A DNA stretch of 64,000 bases from Pseudomonas sp. 6D_7.1_Bac1 (GCF_025465945.1 NZ_JANLNW010000050.1:1-64000), one strand, 5' to 3'. Counted from the stretch's first letter, positions 54,120 through 61,949 are shown. Numbers and translations are program-made. The notes: generated from the letters alone by a model not told the origin.

Positions 54120-55116
54120 TTTCCGCCCCCTCCAACGTGATCCCTGACAGTGTTCTCAATAGGTCGCTCGAAGTGGAATAATGCTCCCACACGGCCGAAT
54201 GGAAATTGTCATACAGTTCAACGAATATATGGGTATTGGCGCGCATTTGCTTAAGTTGTTCGTGGGTCACCACCGGTATTTCTCTAAACAACTCCCTGGT
54301 CAGAACACCATGTTCGGCACCAATATTTATGTTGGCATGATCCAGAATAGGCTTGATGAAAGAAGTGCTTATTTTCTTGCTGTTCTGCATGGCAAGTATA
54401 AAGCTGTCGACTTCTATATCCTTCCCTTCCAAAATACCCATGGTGGTAAAGAAAAATAGCGGATCGTTTGCGGCCCAATAGGCCAAAGCATTACAGAGCG
54501 CCAGGGTTTCAGGAAGAGGTATTGTTTCCTTGATATTTTCGCGAGTAATGCCCAGGGTTTGCAATGCTCGAAATATCAACTCATCATGACCATATTCCTC
54601 GGAATAGAATTCGTTCATTATCAGCCGGGCTTTTGTAGAGGCTACAAAATTAAGCACTGGTGAATCGAACCAACTTTCACGAAAAAGAAAATGATAGTTT
54701 TCTATGGCCATCCCGTAATAGACATTTTCCGGGACTGTTTCAGGCTGCTGCATGGCCAACCAGAATTTGTTTTTATACAAATAGTCATGAAGCAACTGCG
54801 CCTGTAGATCTTCAATCTCCAGGATGGCCTCATCACCACTTACAAAATCAGCACCTGAGTTGACTTTAAAGGCCAGATTGGAATCTTCCAATGCCGTTAT
54901 CAGCTCATGGATATCATTGGCACTCAGCTGCTTGTTTTTTTCGCACACAGCTGAAATAGTATGCCGACCATTGAGCATGGAAAGTACCTTATTCCATTCC
55001 AGATAGTCGCCTTCCAGATTTTGTATTTCATGCTCAGCGCCTGAAACAACATATAATTTTACAGCAGCATCATCACTCTTTGAAAACCGTCCGTAGGTCA
55101 CATACATATCGCCCAT
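54103..55116 (-). CDS. RRE-like + haem-oxygenase-fold diiron oxidase, paralogue A
   Basis: 337 aa. N-terminal ~15-90 reads like a PqqD/RRE-type winged helix (VLSMLNGRHTISAVCEKNKQ, then LITALEDSNLAF). Oxidase domain ~105-320 with candidate ligands E139 (IENYH), E174 and H177 (SEEYGHDE), E230 (ILEGK), H260 and H269 (DHANINIGAEHG). It is the first enzyme after the precursor gene, 64 bases downstream and behind a hairpin. The fused recognition domain suggests it works on the peptide itself. An RRE call needs structure-based search. Confidence 0.87.
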   Translation of the reverse strand: MGDMYVTYGRFSKSDDAAVKLYVVSGAEHEIQNLEGDYLEWNKVLSMLNGRHTISAVCEKNKQLSANDIHELITALEDSNLAFKVNSGADFVSGDEAILEIEDLQAQLLHDYLYKNKFWLAMQQPETVPENVYYGMAIENYHFLFRESWFDSPVLNFVASTKARLIMNEFYSEEYGHDELIFRALQTLGITRENIKETIPLPETLALCNALAYWAANDPLFFFTTMGILEGKDIEVDSFILAMQNSKKISTSFIKPILDHANINIGAEHGVLTRELFREIPVVTHEQLKQMRANTHIFVELYDNFHSAVWEHYSTSSDLLRTLSGITLEGAENANQY

Positions 55117-55140
55117 GGCTGCTCACCCTATCCATCATAA

Positions 55141-55168
55141 ATAAACCGGGCAACATGAAGTTGCCCGG
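55141..55168 (-). terminator. Hairpin between precursor peptide and enzyme genes (leaky terminator)
   Basis: CCGGGCAA (55146-55153) pairs perfectly with TTGCCCGG (55161-55168); on the minus strand the stem is followed by TTTATTTATG. It sits 13 bases after the peptide stop and before the first enzyme gene, as often seen when a precursor must be made in excess. Confidence 0.7.
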
Positions 55169-55180
55169 CACGATTCATAC

Positions 55181-55294
55181 TTACAGGTGGGCAGCCATCA
55201 AAATCGGACGATTGCTTTTTGCCTTGATCACAATCTTCTTCGGCGTGCTTGCTGCTTGTTCTTGAGTGCGCTGAACTTCTGTAGTTTTGGACAT
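55181..55294 (-). CDS. Putative RiPP precursor peptide, 37 aa
   Basis: ATG at 55294 with GAGGA seven bases before it; stop TAA at 55181. It begins MSKTTEVQRTQEQAASTPKK, a polar leader-like half, and ends KSNRPILMAAHL, a shorter, more hydrophobic core-like half rich in lysine just before it (KKIVIKAK). No cysteine, no serine/threonine-rich core and no GG protease site, so it is not an obvious lanthipeptide, lasso or thiazole precursor. It is followed by a hairpin and then three oxidases with RRE-like domains. Identity as a substrate is inference from position, size and ribosome site. Confidence 0.75.
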   Translation of the reverse strand: MSKTTEVQRTQEQAASTPKKIVIKAKSNRPILMAAHL

Positions 55295-55628
55295 TGGGTA
55301 TTCCTCATCAGATAGATTATGGGCGAGCCACCTTCAACGGAAAACCATCTGCAGAACTGAAACTCTCATTTCAACCCGCAATAGCAGATTCCCGGCTCAC
55401 ACAAATATTTTCATAAGCCGGGCAAAATAAAATTGCTAATTTCAACGCCAAATCCAACGCATTTGCAAAAACATTCCGCAGCACCCCGGCATCTGAAATA
55501 TTTCTCTCGCTTGATACTCTTTCCCCATTGAAACAAGGACTTGTGATCGCACAGGGGCAGTGCCAAGGCAAAAGAGCATGCAAGCGCACCAATGAACCGC
55601 TGATCGCAGCTCACCAAAAGCCACAGCT
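55295..55628 (-). promoter_or_regulatory. Upstream region of the precursor gene, with inverted repeat
   Basis: 334 bases between the Lrp-type gene and the precursor gene. An inverted repeat CCCGGCT (55391-55397) / AGCCGGG (55416-55422) stands about 100 bases before the start codon and could be an operator or leader hairpin. Short overlapping minus frames (60-73 codons) lack ribosome sites and recognisable sequence. The promoter is probably here. Confidence 0.4.
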
Positions 55629-56117
55629 TCAGCTACAAGCAGCCAAGGGCAGTAGATTAGTCTTGTAGACCTCCCTTAATGTAATAGAGGTTTTTATTTG
55701 TTTTACGCAGACAATCGCACGCAACGTCTTTTCAATAAAAACAGTATATTCCTGGATATTTTTGCATACTAGCTGTATCAGAAAATCATAGTCGCCGGTC
55801 ACGTTATACAAACCGACAACTTCCGAACATGAAATAATTTTTTGTTCTAAACTCCGCGTCACCTCTTCGGTATGGGAGTCGACTGATACATGAACGAAAG
55901 CGGTGACCTGAAAGCCTAGCGCCTCTTTATTCAGGACCGCCTGATACGCCGTTATAAAGCCCTCCTCCTCAAGGCGCTTGATTCTCCGCCAACACGGCGT
56001 TTCGCTCATGGACATGATTTCGGCAAGCTTCGAGATTGTAATCCGACAATCCGCTTGAATCACATTCAGAATTTTCATATCAACAGAATCGAGCGCAAGC
56101 GTAGCTTTTTTCAACAC
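55629..56117 (-). CDS. Lrp/AsnC-family regulator of the peptide cluster
   Basis: 162 aa. N-terminal HTH (LDSVDMKILNVIQADCRITI, KLAEIMSMSETPCWRRIKRL) and a C-terminal RAM ligand domain (VVGLYNVTGDYDFLIQLVCK). Lrp-type proteins sense amino acids or similar small molecules. It is encoded just upstream, on the same strand, as the precursor gene; autoregulation plus control of the cluster is likely. The start carries no strong ribosome site that I can see. Confidence 0.9.
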   Translation of the reverse strand: MLKKATLALDSVDMKILNVIQADCRITISKLAEIMSMSETPCWRRIKRLEEEGFITAYQAVLNKEALGFQVTAFVHVSVDSHTEEVTRSLEQKIISCSEVVGLYNVTGDYDFLIQLVCKNIQEYTVFIEKTLRAIVCVKQIKTSITLREVYKTNLLPLAACS

Positions 56118-56404
56118 CGTTCCCTCAGCGTTAGTTTTATTTTATACGGGGAAATCCCTTTTCCGTTATGCATAGAACGTACCGCTCTTAAATCACCGAC
56201 TATCTGCCGCCGGACAGTTTCCCTGCATCGAAAGTGCACACGTTTTTGCGGCTAATCACTGCTTACGATACGCGCATTATTAATCTTATCAAGATGTAAC
56301 AGAGGCACTGATACCCCGCCAAAGACAGCCGCATCACGCACCGATCAGACAGGGTGCCGTGCACCTTGGCGGGATTCACTGCACGAGAAGAGAGCGCATC
56401 ACCT

Positions 56405-56545
56405 GACACTCAAGTGATGGCGTTTTCCGAAAAGCTTGATCATCCGCGCCGGCTTTACCTACCGCCCAACGGTGACGTGTTGGTGGCCGAGACCAACTCG
56501 CCGTTCGGCATGACCCTGGTCGGCAATGACCTGATAGACGTGCAA
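56405..56545 (+). pseudogene. Remnant of a sorbosone dehydrogenase-like (PQQ sugar dehydrogenase) gene
   Basis: An open stretch of ~47 codons reads AFSEKLDHPRRLYLPPNGDV, LVAETN, then SPFGMTLVGNDLIDVQ. Both parts match successive conserved pieces of the L-sorbosone dehydrogenase family, but the ~50-60 residues normally between AETN and SPFG are missing, as are both ends of the protein. The join is in frame. Interpretation: an internal deletion left a gene fragment beside the peptide cluster. Confidence 0.65.
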
Positions 56546-56561
56546 GCCATAAAGCTTGCTG

Positions 56562-57224
56562 CTACACCTTGCGGCATAACGTCAATCCATCGCCTAACGG
56601 CAACAGCGACAAATCGACACGCGAGTCATCCTTCAAGGCGCGGTTCAACGCCTGAATGGCGCGGGTGTCTTCACTCTCGGGATTCACCTCGAGCACCCGC
56701 CCGCTCCACAGCGTGTTATCGAAAACTGCCAGCCCGCCGCTTCGCAGCAAACGCAAAGCGCTTTCCAGATAAGCCGGGTAGTTAGCCTTGTCGGCATCGA
56801 TGAAGATCAGATCGAAGCAACCACTTTGCCCTTGCCGCTCAAGTTCAGCCAATGTTTGCAACGCGGGCGCCAAACGCAAATCGATGCGCTCGGCAAGGCC
56901 AGCCTCCTGCCAGTAACGGCGTGCCGTGGCGTTGTACTCTCCGGGAATGTCGCAGCAGATCAGCGTACCGTCATCCGGCAAGGCTGCGGCCATGCACAAG
57001 GCGCTGTAGCCGGTGAAAGTGCCCACTTCAAGCAAGCGTCTGGCCCCCGTAAGCTTGACCAGCAAAGCGAGGAACTGCCCTTGCTCGGGGGCTACCTGCC
57101 AACGCGCCATCGGCAGCGCCTGGGTTTCGTCACGCAAACGGTGCAATAGCGGCGTTTCACGCAAGGATACGTCGAGCAGGTAGTTGTAGAGGGAATCGTC
57201 GAGATTGAGTGTGCGAGCGGTCAT
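56562..57224 (-). CDS. Class I SAM-dependent O-methyltransferase (COMT/CCoAOMT type)
   Basis: 220 aa. SAM site RRLLEVGTFTGYSALCMAAA; metal-binding aspartates in LIFIDADKANYPAYLESALR and FDNTLWSGRV. The family methylates catechol-like hydroxyls with Mg2+. Length is typical. It stands alone on the core side of the pseudogene and has no clear tie to the peptide cluster, as its base composition is like the core genes. Confidence 0.92.
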   Translation of the reverse strand: MTARTLNLDDSLYNYLLDVSLRETPLLHRLRDETQALPMARWQVAPEQGQFLALLVKLTGARRLLEVGTFTGYSALCMAAALPDDGTLICCDIPGEYNATARRYWQEAGLAERIDLRLAPALQTLAELERQGQSGCFDLIFIDADKANYPAYLESALRLLRSGGLAVFDNTLWSGRVLEVNPESEDTRAIQALNRALKDDSRVDLSLLPLGDGLTLCRKV

Positions 57225-57241
57225 GACAACCTCAACAGCCC

Positions 57242-57775
57242 CTAGGGATTGTGCGCCAGATGTTCAGGCTGAATGACACGCTTGGCGCTCAGGTAGGCTC
57301 TCTGCCAATAGGCCTTGGACAAGCTGTCCAGCTTCACCGTACCACCCGTGGCCGGTGCATGCACGAAGCGACCTTCACCGACGTAGATTCCGGCGTGGCT
57401 GACGTGCGAGCCGCCATTGGTGGCGAAGAAGATCAGGTCACCGGTCTGCAGCGCCTCTTGGCCGATTTCCGGCGCTTGCATGCCGATCATCTCGCGAGTC
57501 GAACGCGGCAGGGAAATACCCGCTGCATCGCGGTAGACGTAGCCGATCAGGCCGCTGCAATCAAAACCCGAGTCCGGTGTATTGCCGCCCCAACGATAAG
57601 GCGTACCGACCAGACCCAGTGCGCGAATCAACACGTCTTCAGCGGCAGGCGAGAAAGATTGAGCGGGAGCAAAAACCGGAGCACGCACGACTTGAACAGG
57701 CGGCGGAGTACGGCTGGCGCAGGCGCTGAGCAGCGCTGCGAAGAAGATAAGTGCGAGGCGGGCCGACATCGTCAT
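57242..57775 (-). CDS. NlpC/P60 lipoprotein peptidase 1 (C40)
   Basis: 177 aa from the ATG at 57775. Signal peptide with lipobox LLSAC (Cys19). The NlpC/P60 domain (~50-170) has the catalytic cysteine in SGFDCSGLIGYVYRDAAG, histidine in SHAGIYVGEG, and the third polar residue in RFVHAP. It cleaves D-Glu/DAP bonds of murein peptides, as do MepS-type hydrolases. AGGA lies ten bases upstream. A second copy is encoded immediately upstream on the same strand. Confidence 0.92.
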   Translation of the reverse strand: MTMSARLALIFFAALLSACASRTPPPVQVVRAPVFAPAQSFSPAAEDVLIRALGLVGTPYRWGGNTPDSGFDCSGLIGYVYRDAAGISLPRSTREMIGMQAPEIGQEALQTGDLIFFATNGGSHVSHAGIYVGEGRFVHAPATGGTVKLDSLSKAYWQRAYLSAKRVIQPEHLAHNP

Positions 57776-57819
57776 ATACAGAGCATCCTGATCTGGCTGC
57801 GGCTTTCTCTGCCGAGAGA

Positions 57820-57857
57820 CTGAAAACAAAACCGCGTAAGCAGGGCTTACGCGGTTA
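57820..57857 (-). terminator. Terminator between the two NlpC/P60 genes
   Basis: AACCGCGTAAG (57830-57840) pairs with CTTACGCGGTT (57846-57856), a perfect 11-bp stem; on the minus strand a T-rich tail TTTTGTTTT follows. It ends the upstream peptidase gene. Confidence 0.88.
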
Positions 57858-58018
57858 GTTAGTCAACAATAGATCAGGATTCTAGCGGCTACGCGCCAAA
57901 CTTCAAGTAAGACTTTAAGTTGGGATTACAAATTGGAGGGTTATTGCAGGTGTCAGCGATTTTTTCGGTAACCGACGCCCGGGTATTGCACCCTGGGCGC
58001 CGTTGCTGCGGCTTCCGC

Positions 58019-58639
58019 TTATTTGCGCGCCGTGACCGTCGTTGGCGCCATGGCGAGTGCTCGCTTGGCTTCAATGAAGGTCTTGCTCCAGTAGCTGTCG
58101 CCCAGGCTATCGACCCGGACACCACCGCTGCGGCGGCTGCTGGAGTGGATGAACTGGTCATCGCCCAGGTAGATCCCGGCGTGACTGACGCGACCGCGAC
58201 GACCATTAGTGGCGAAAAACAGCAAGTCGCCAGGCTTAAGGTTATTGCGAGAGACCAGCGGGGCATCCACGTTGATCATTTCGCGAGTGGAGCGCGGCAA
58301 GTTCATGCCAGCCTCTTCACGAAACAGATAACCGATGAAACCGCTGCAATCGAATCCGGCTTCAGAGGTACCACCCATACGGTAACGGGTACCGACCAGG
58401 GACAGACCACGTTCGAGGATGCTGTCGGCCAGAACTGGAAGCTGGTAAGGCTTGCGCCCAGCGAAATCAGCCAGTTCTTTTTCGGTAGCCAGTTCTTCCT
58501 GATAAATAACGGAAGACTGGGCAGTCGCTGAATTTTTAACCTGCTGATCGTTTTGTTGCGAGACCGGGGAATGAACCGCGCAACCAAAAAGCAGGGTGAC
58601 AAGTGCGAGAGGCACGAGGGGTGCGAAGCGATTTAGCAT
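58019..58639 (-). CDS. NlpC/P60 lipoprotein peptidase 2 (C40, MepS-like)
   Basis: 206 aa from the ATG at 58639 (a GTG six bases upstream is possible; neither has a good ribosome site). Lipobox LLFGC (Cys20). Catalytic cysteine in AGFDCSGFIGYLF, histidine in SHAGIYLGDD, then QFIHSS. It is longer at the N-terminus than peptidase 1 (~60 residue linker). Likely a murein DD/LD-endopeptidase-class hydrolase at the inner face of the outer membrane. Confidence 0.92.
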   Translation of the reverse strand: MLNRFAPLVPLALVTLLFGCAVHSPVSQQNDQQVKNSATAQSSVIYQEELATEKELADFAGRKPYQLPVLADSILERGLSLVGTRYRMGGTSEAGFDCSGFIGYLFREEAGMNLPRSTREMINVDAPLVSRNNLKPGDLLFFATNGRRGRVSHAGIYLGDDQFIHSSSRRSGGVRVDSLGDSYWSKTFIEAKRALAMAPTTVTARK

Positions 58640-58852
58640 GGGCACGACCGTGGCTGAAGTTGTAAAGAAGGCGAGACTATGCCTTCTATCGCCCTCATTT
58701 GCAAATTCAATCGATTCAAATGTGACTTATCGGTTTCTCGTTAACATCTAAGCGCTTAAGCCCATTTTAAATCTGCACGCGCAGCGAAAGTCTTTCCACA
58801 AGCGGGTTTTCTGACGCCTGGAATATGCCGAAACGCGCTACAGGCCGCAGTT

Positions 58853-59557
58853 TTACCAGCCCAGGGTTTCTTTGAGGAAGGGGATCGTCAGCTTGCGCTG
58901 AGCCTGCAGAGAGGCCTGATCGAGGCGCTCAAGGAGCTCGAACAAGGCACTCATGCTGCGAGTACCGCGAGTCAAAATAAAATGCCCGACTTCGTCGGTC
59001 AGGTGCAGCCCGCGACGCGAAGCGCGCAATTGCAGCGCGCGCAATTTGTCCTCATCGGACAGGGGCCGCATCTGAAAAATCAGCGCCAGGGTCAAGCGGG
59101 ATTTGAGGTCAGCCAGTTTTACCGGCAACTCGCGTGGCGAAGTTGAAGCGGCGATCAGCAGACGCCGACCACTGTCACGCAGGCGATTGAACAGATGGAA
59201 CAACGCCTCTTCCCAATCAGCCCGTCCCGCTACCGCCTGCAAGTCATCCAGGCAGACCAGTTCATACTGCTCAAGGTTGTCGAGAATTTCGATGCCGCGA
59301 TCCAGCAACTCAGCCAACGGCAGGTACACCGCCGGCTCCCCCATCTGCTCGAAGCGCAAGCAAGCCGCTTGCAACAAGTGCGTACGCCCTACGCCATCCT
59401 TGCCCCAGAGATAGATCAGGCTTTCGGTCCAACCGGCGTCGGCTTCGCACAGCCGCTCGACATAGCCGAGTGCAGCGGCATTGGCGCCGGGGTAGTAGTT
59501 GATAAAGGTAGCGTCATCACGCAGACGCACACCTAGGGGCAGCTGAATCGGTTTCAT
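58853..59557 (-). CDS. hda: Hda, regulatory inactivator of DnaA
   Basis: 234 aa, AAA+ domain only, homologous to DnaA domain III. N-terminal clamp-binding motif QLPLGVRL, Walker A region LWGKDGVGRTHLLQAA (GxxGxGRT), Walker B YELVCLDDLQAV and arginine region LADLKSRLTLALIFQM. With the beta clamp it promotes ATP-DnaA hydrolysis after initiation. It lies between peptidase 2 and the PerM-type permease. Confidence 0.95.
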   Translation of the reverse strand: MKPIQLPLGVRLRDDATFINYYPGANAAALGYVERLCEADAGWTESLIYLWGKDGVGRTHLLQAACLRFEQMGEPAVYLPLAELLDRGIEILDNLEQYELVCLDDLQAVAGRADWEEALFHLFNRLRDSGRRLLIAASTSPRELPVKLADLKSRLTLALIFQMRPLSDEDKLRALQLRASRRGLHLTDEVGHFILTRGTRSMSALFELLERLDQASLQAQRKLTIPFLKETLGW

Positions 59558-59790
59558 GCTGACTGAACAGTTCCAAACGAACCGTTAGTGGCCTCTGTGT
59601 AAAGTTTGCAAAGTTTATACCCGTGACGCCGGCCGCACAATGCAGCAGACCATAAGCAAAATCAAAGGTTTGCGTGAACTTGCGGGTATCGGCGGGGTTT
59701 GTTTGACGGCGTATGTGACAGCCAGGAGTGCTCTACAGGCCTGCCCGGCAATGCGCCGGGCAACCTTTTGCGCTTAATCGACAGTGCTGA

Positions 59791-60861
59791 TCATTCCGAA
59801 TCTTCCACACCGCTGTACATACCCGAATCTTTATACAAATCATGCACATGGCGCACCAGCACCATGATCACCGCCGCCACCGGCAACGCCAGCAGAATCC
59901 CGGTGAAGCCGAACAGTTCACCGCCCGCCAGGATCGCAAAGATCACTGCCACCGGATGCAGACCAATCCGGTCCCCCACCAACAACGGTGTCAGCACCAT
60001 GCCTTCCAACGCCTGACCGACCATGAACACCGCGACGATCCCGATCATCGGATACAGCTCCCCACCGAACTGAAACAATCCGGCGATCAATGCCGCGCCG
60101 ATCCCGATCACAAAGCCCATGTACGGCACGATCGCTGCCAGACCGGCAATCAGACCGATCAACAGCCCCAGCTCCAGCCCGACCAGCATCAGGCCTGCCG
60201 CGTAGATCACGCCCAGCGCCAGCATTACCAGCAACTGCCCGCGAACAAATGCGCCGAGCACCTCGTGACACTCGCCCGCCAGTGCAACCACACGCTCTTC
60301 ACGATTACGCGGCAGCAGGCTGCGGATCTTCGCCGTCATCAGGTTCCAATCGCGCAGCAAGTAAAAACTCACCACCGGGATCAACACCAGATTGGCCAGC
60401 CAGCCGATCAACGCCAGACCCGATGCCGTGGCCTGACTCAACACAACACCCAGGATGTCAGTGGTCTGCCCCATGTGTTCGCTGATCGCGGCCTTGACCT
60501 TGTCGAACTTCCAGAAACCATTCGCCAACCCGAGTTTCGACTGCGCCCAGGGCATCGCGGTGTGCTGCAACCAGTCGAGCATCTGCGGTGTCAGTTCGTA
60601 CAGGCGAAACAGTTGCTTGGCCAGCATTGGCACCAACACCAGCAACAGTGTCATGACAATCAAGGTGAACAGCGTAAACACCGTGACCACGCCCCAGGTC
60701 CGCGACAGACCGAGCTTCTCCAGGCGATCCACCAGCGGGTCGAACAGATAGGCCAGCAACAGCGCCACCAGGAACGGCGTGAGGATCGGATGCAACAGGT
60801 ACACAAATGCGCACAGCAGGACCACCCCACCAAGCCAAATCCAACGCCGCGTATCGGCCAT
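59791..60861 (-). CDS. PerM-type AI-2E family permease
   Basis: 356 aa with seven to eight membrane helices. The family signature LGLLIGLIAGLAAIVPYMGF (PY-G) and LRDWNLMTAKIRSLLPRN are conserved, plus GAFVRGQLLVMLALGVIYAA. Members export small molecules or act as Na+/H+ antiporters; AI-2 transport is unproven for most. It lies just downstream of the DUF2066 gene, 35 bases away on the same strand, so the two are probably co-transcribed. Confidence 0.92.
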   Translation of the reverse strand: MADTRRWIWLGGVVLLCAFVYLLHPILTPFLVALLLAYLFDPLVDRLEKLGLSRTWGVVTVFTLFTLIVMTLLLVLVPMLAKQLFRLYELTPQMLDWLQHTAMPWAQSKLGLANGFWKFDKVKAAISEHMGQTTDILGVVLSQATASGLALIGWLANLVLIPVVSFYLLRDWNLMTAKIRSLLPRNREERVVALAGECHEVLGAFVRGQLLVMLALGVIYAAGLMLVGLELGLLIGLIAGLAAIVPYMGFVIGIGAALIAGLFQFGGELYPMIGIVAVFMVGQALEGMVLTPLLVGDRIGLHPVAVIFAILAGGELFGFTGILLALPVAAVIMVLVRHVHDLYKDSGMYSGVEDSE

Positions 60862-60896
60862 GAACCACTCCAGCTTCTATATAAGGAAAGAAAAAC

Positions 60897-61949
60897 CTAC
60901 CAGCGGAAACTCAGCTGCGCTTTTGGCGCAGGTGCCGGGGCGGCCGCAGCAGGTGCCGAACCGCCGACCACTGGCTGAACCGGTGCTGGTGTAGCGCTCG
61001 CCGGCACCTCTTGCAACTTCGCCAGACTCAATTGTGCACGCAATTGGTCAGCACTGCCGTTGACTCGATAGACAATCCGGTCACCGTCGACGCTTTGCAG
61101 GCGCGCACCAAATGGCTCAAGCAAGCGCCCCAGCACCGCGTAGCGCTCCAGATTCATACCCTGTACCTCAAGCAACTGCTCAGTGGACGCTCCTGGCCTG
61201 GCAACAAAACGCGGCGCCAGACGCTGACTCACTGCCAGCAATACCGCATCGGCGACGGCAGCACTGTCGGCGCCCTGAGCACTGCCCTGCTCACGCTGGT
61301 TGCCCAGCCACAAATGCCACTTGGCCTGCCACTGCCCGCCCTCTTGATGCGCATGCACTGCCAGCAAAGCATCCGCGCCATAGCGCTCAGAGATCCCATG
61401 CAGCGGCGCCGGGTCATTGCCTTCAAGATTCGGCGCGGTGGCGACGATCTGCTCATTCAGGTCACCCAGTGGCAGACGCAACGGCAGACCGCGATGCTGG
61501 GCCGCACGCCGCAACGGCGCGGCACTGGCCTGACCGTCGCCCACCAGGCTTGAACCTTCGGTCGAATCGTTCAGCCACCAACCGAGGATCGACGGCCGAT
61601 TGGCGCCCCACAAGGCCAGCCCGGCCTGACGCAGCGCTCGTTCGGTACTCACCGGATCGAAGTCAACTTGCAGACTTTCCGGCGGTCCGGCGTCGTAGCC
61701 ATATCGGCTGATGATCTGCTGCGGGTCCTTGCGAATCGCCGCCAGGCCCGGGTTCTGAGCAGCCTTGTCGTCACCGGTCAGGCGCAGTACCAGGGTTTCC
61801 AGCGCACGCTGGGTAGCCTGATCGCGCTCTTCCGGGGCCTGACTGCTGACCGGCTCGCGAACTTGATAAAGACCGTTAACGGTTTGGGCGTGACTCGCCA
61901 GGCTGACCAATGACAAACAACCCGCAAAAAGAAATTTACACAGACGCAT
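60897..61949 (-). CDS. DUF2066 periplasmic protein
   Basis: 350 aa from the ATG at 61949 (GGGAATC upstream); longer frames have no ribosome site. Cleavable signal peptide ending ASHA, then VNGLYQVREPVSSQAPEERD and ATQRALETLVLRLTGDDKAA, the DUF2066 signature. The C-terminus is a proline/alanine-rich tail (~320-345) ending LSFRW. Function unknown. The gene is commonly found between purM and perM/hda in pseudomonads, as here. Confidence 0.88.
   Translation of the reverse strand: MRLCKFLFAGCLSLVSLASHAQTVNGLYQVREPVSSQAPEERDQATQRALETLVLRLTGDDKAAQNPGLAAIRKDPQQIISRYGYDAGPPESLQVDFDPVSTERALRQAGLALWGANRPSILGWWLNDSTEGSSLVGDGQASAAPLRRAAQHRGLPLRLPLGDLNEQIVATAPNLEGNDPAPLHGISERYGADALLAVHAHQEGGQWQAKWHLWLGNQREQGSAQGADSAAVADAVLLAVSQRLAPRFVARPGASTEQLLEVQGMNLERYAVLGRLLEPFGARLQSVDGDRIVYRVNGSADQLRAQLSLAKLQEVPASATPAPVQPVVGGSAPAAAAPAPAPKAQLSFRW

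Noticed and set aside
55371..55624. Three overlapping 60-73 codon minus frames upstream of the peptide gene
   Set aside because: They lie in three different frames of the same DNA, with no strong ribosome site; the region is more likely promoter and leader. The 37-codon ORF next to it has far better signals.
47666..56117. Cluster as a pearlin/3-thiaglutamate-type or lanthipeptide locus
   Set aside because: No LanB-like ligase (PEARL), LanM, YcaO or radical SAM gene is present, and the peptide lacks Cys.
59743..59761. GCCCGGC/GCCGGGC hairpin as terminator of the PerM-type gene
   Set aside because: There is no T-run on the minus strand where it would be needed; function left open.
59842..60978. 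378-codon plus-strand frame over the PerM-type gene
   Set aside because: The translation is His/Gln/Arg-rich low-complexity shadow; the minus strand encodes the AI-2E family permease.
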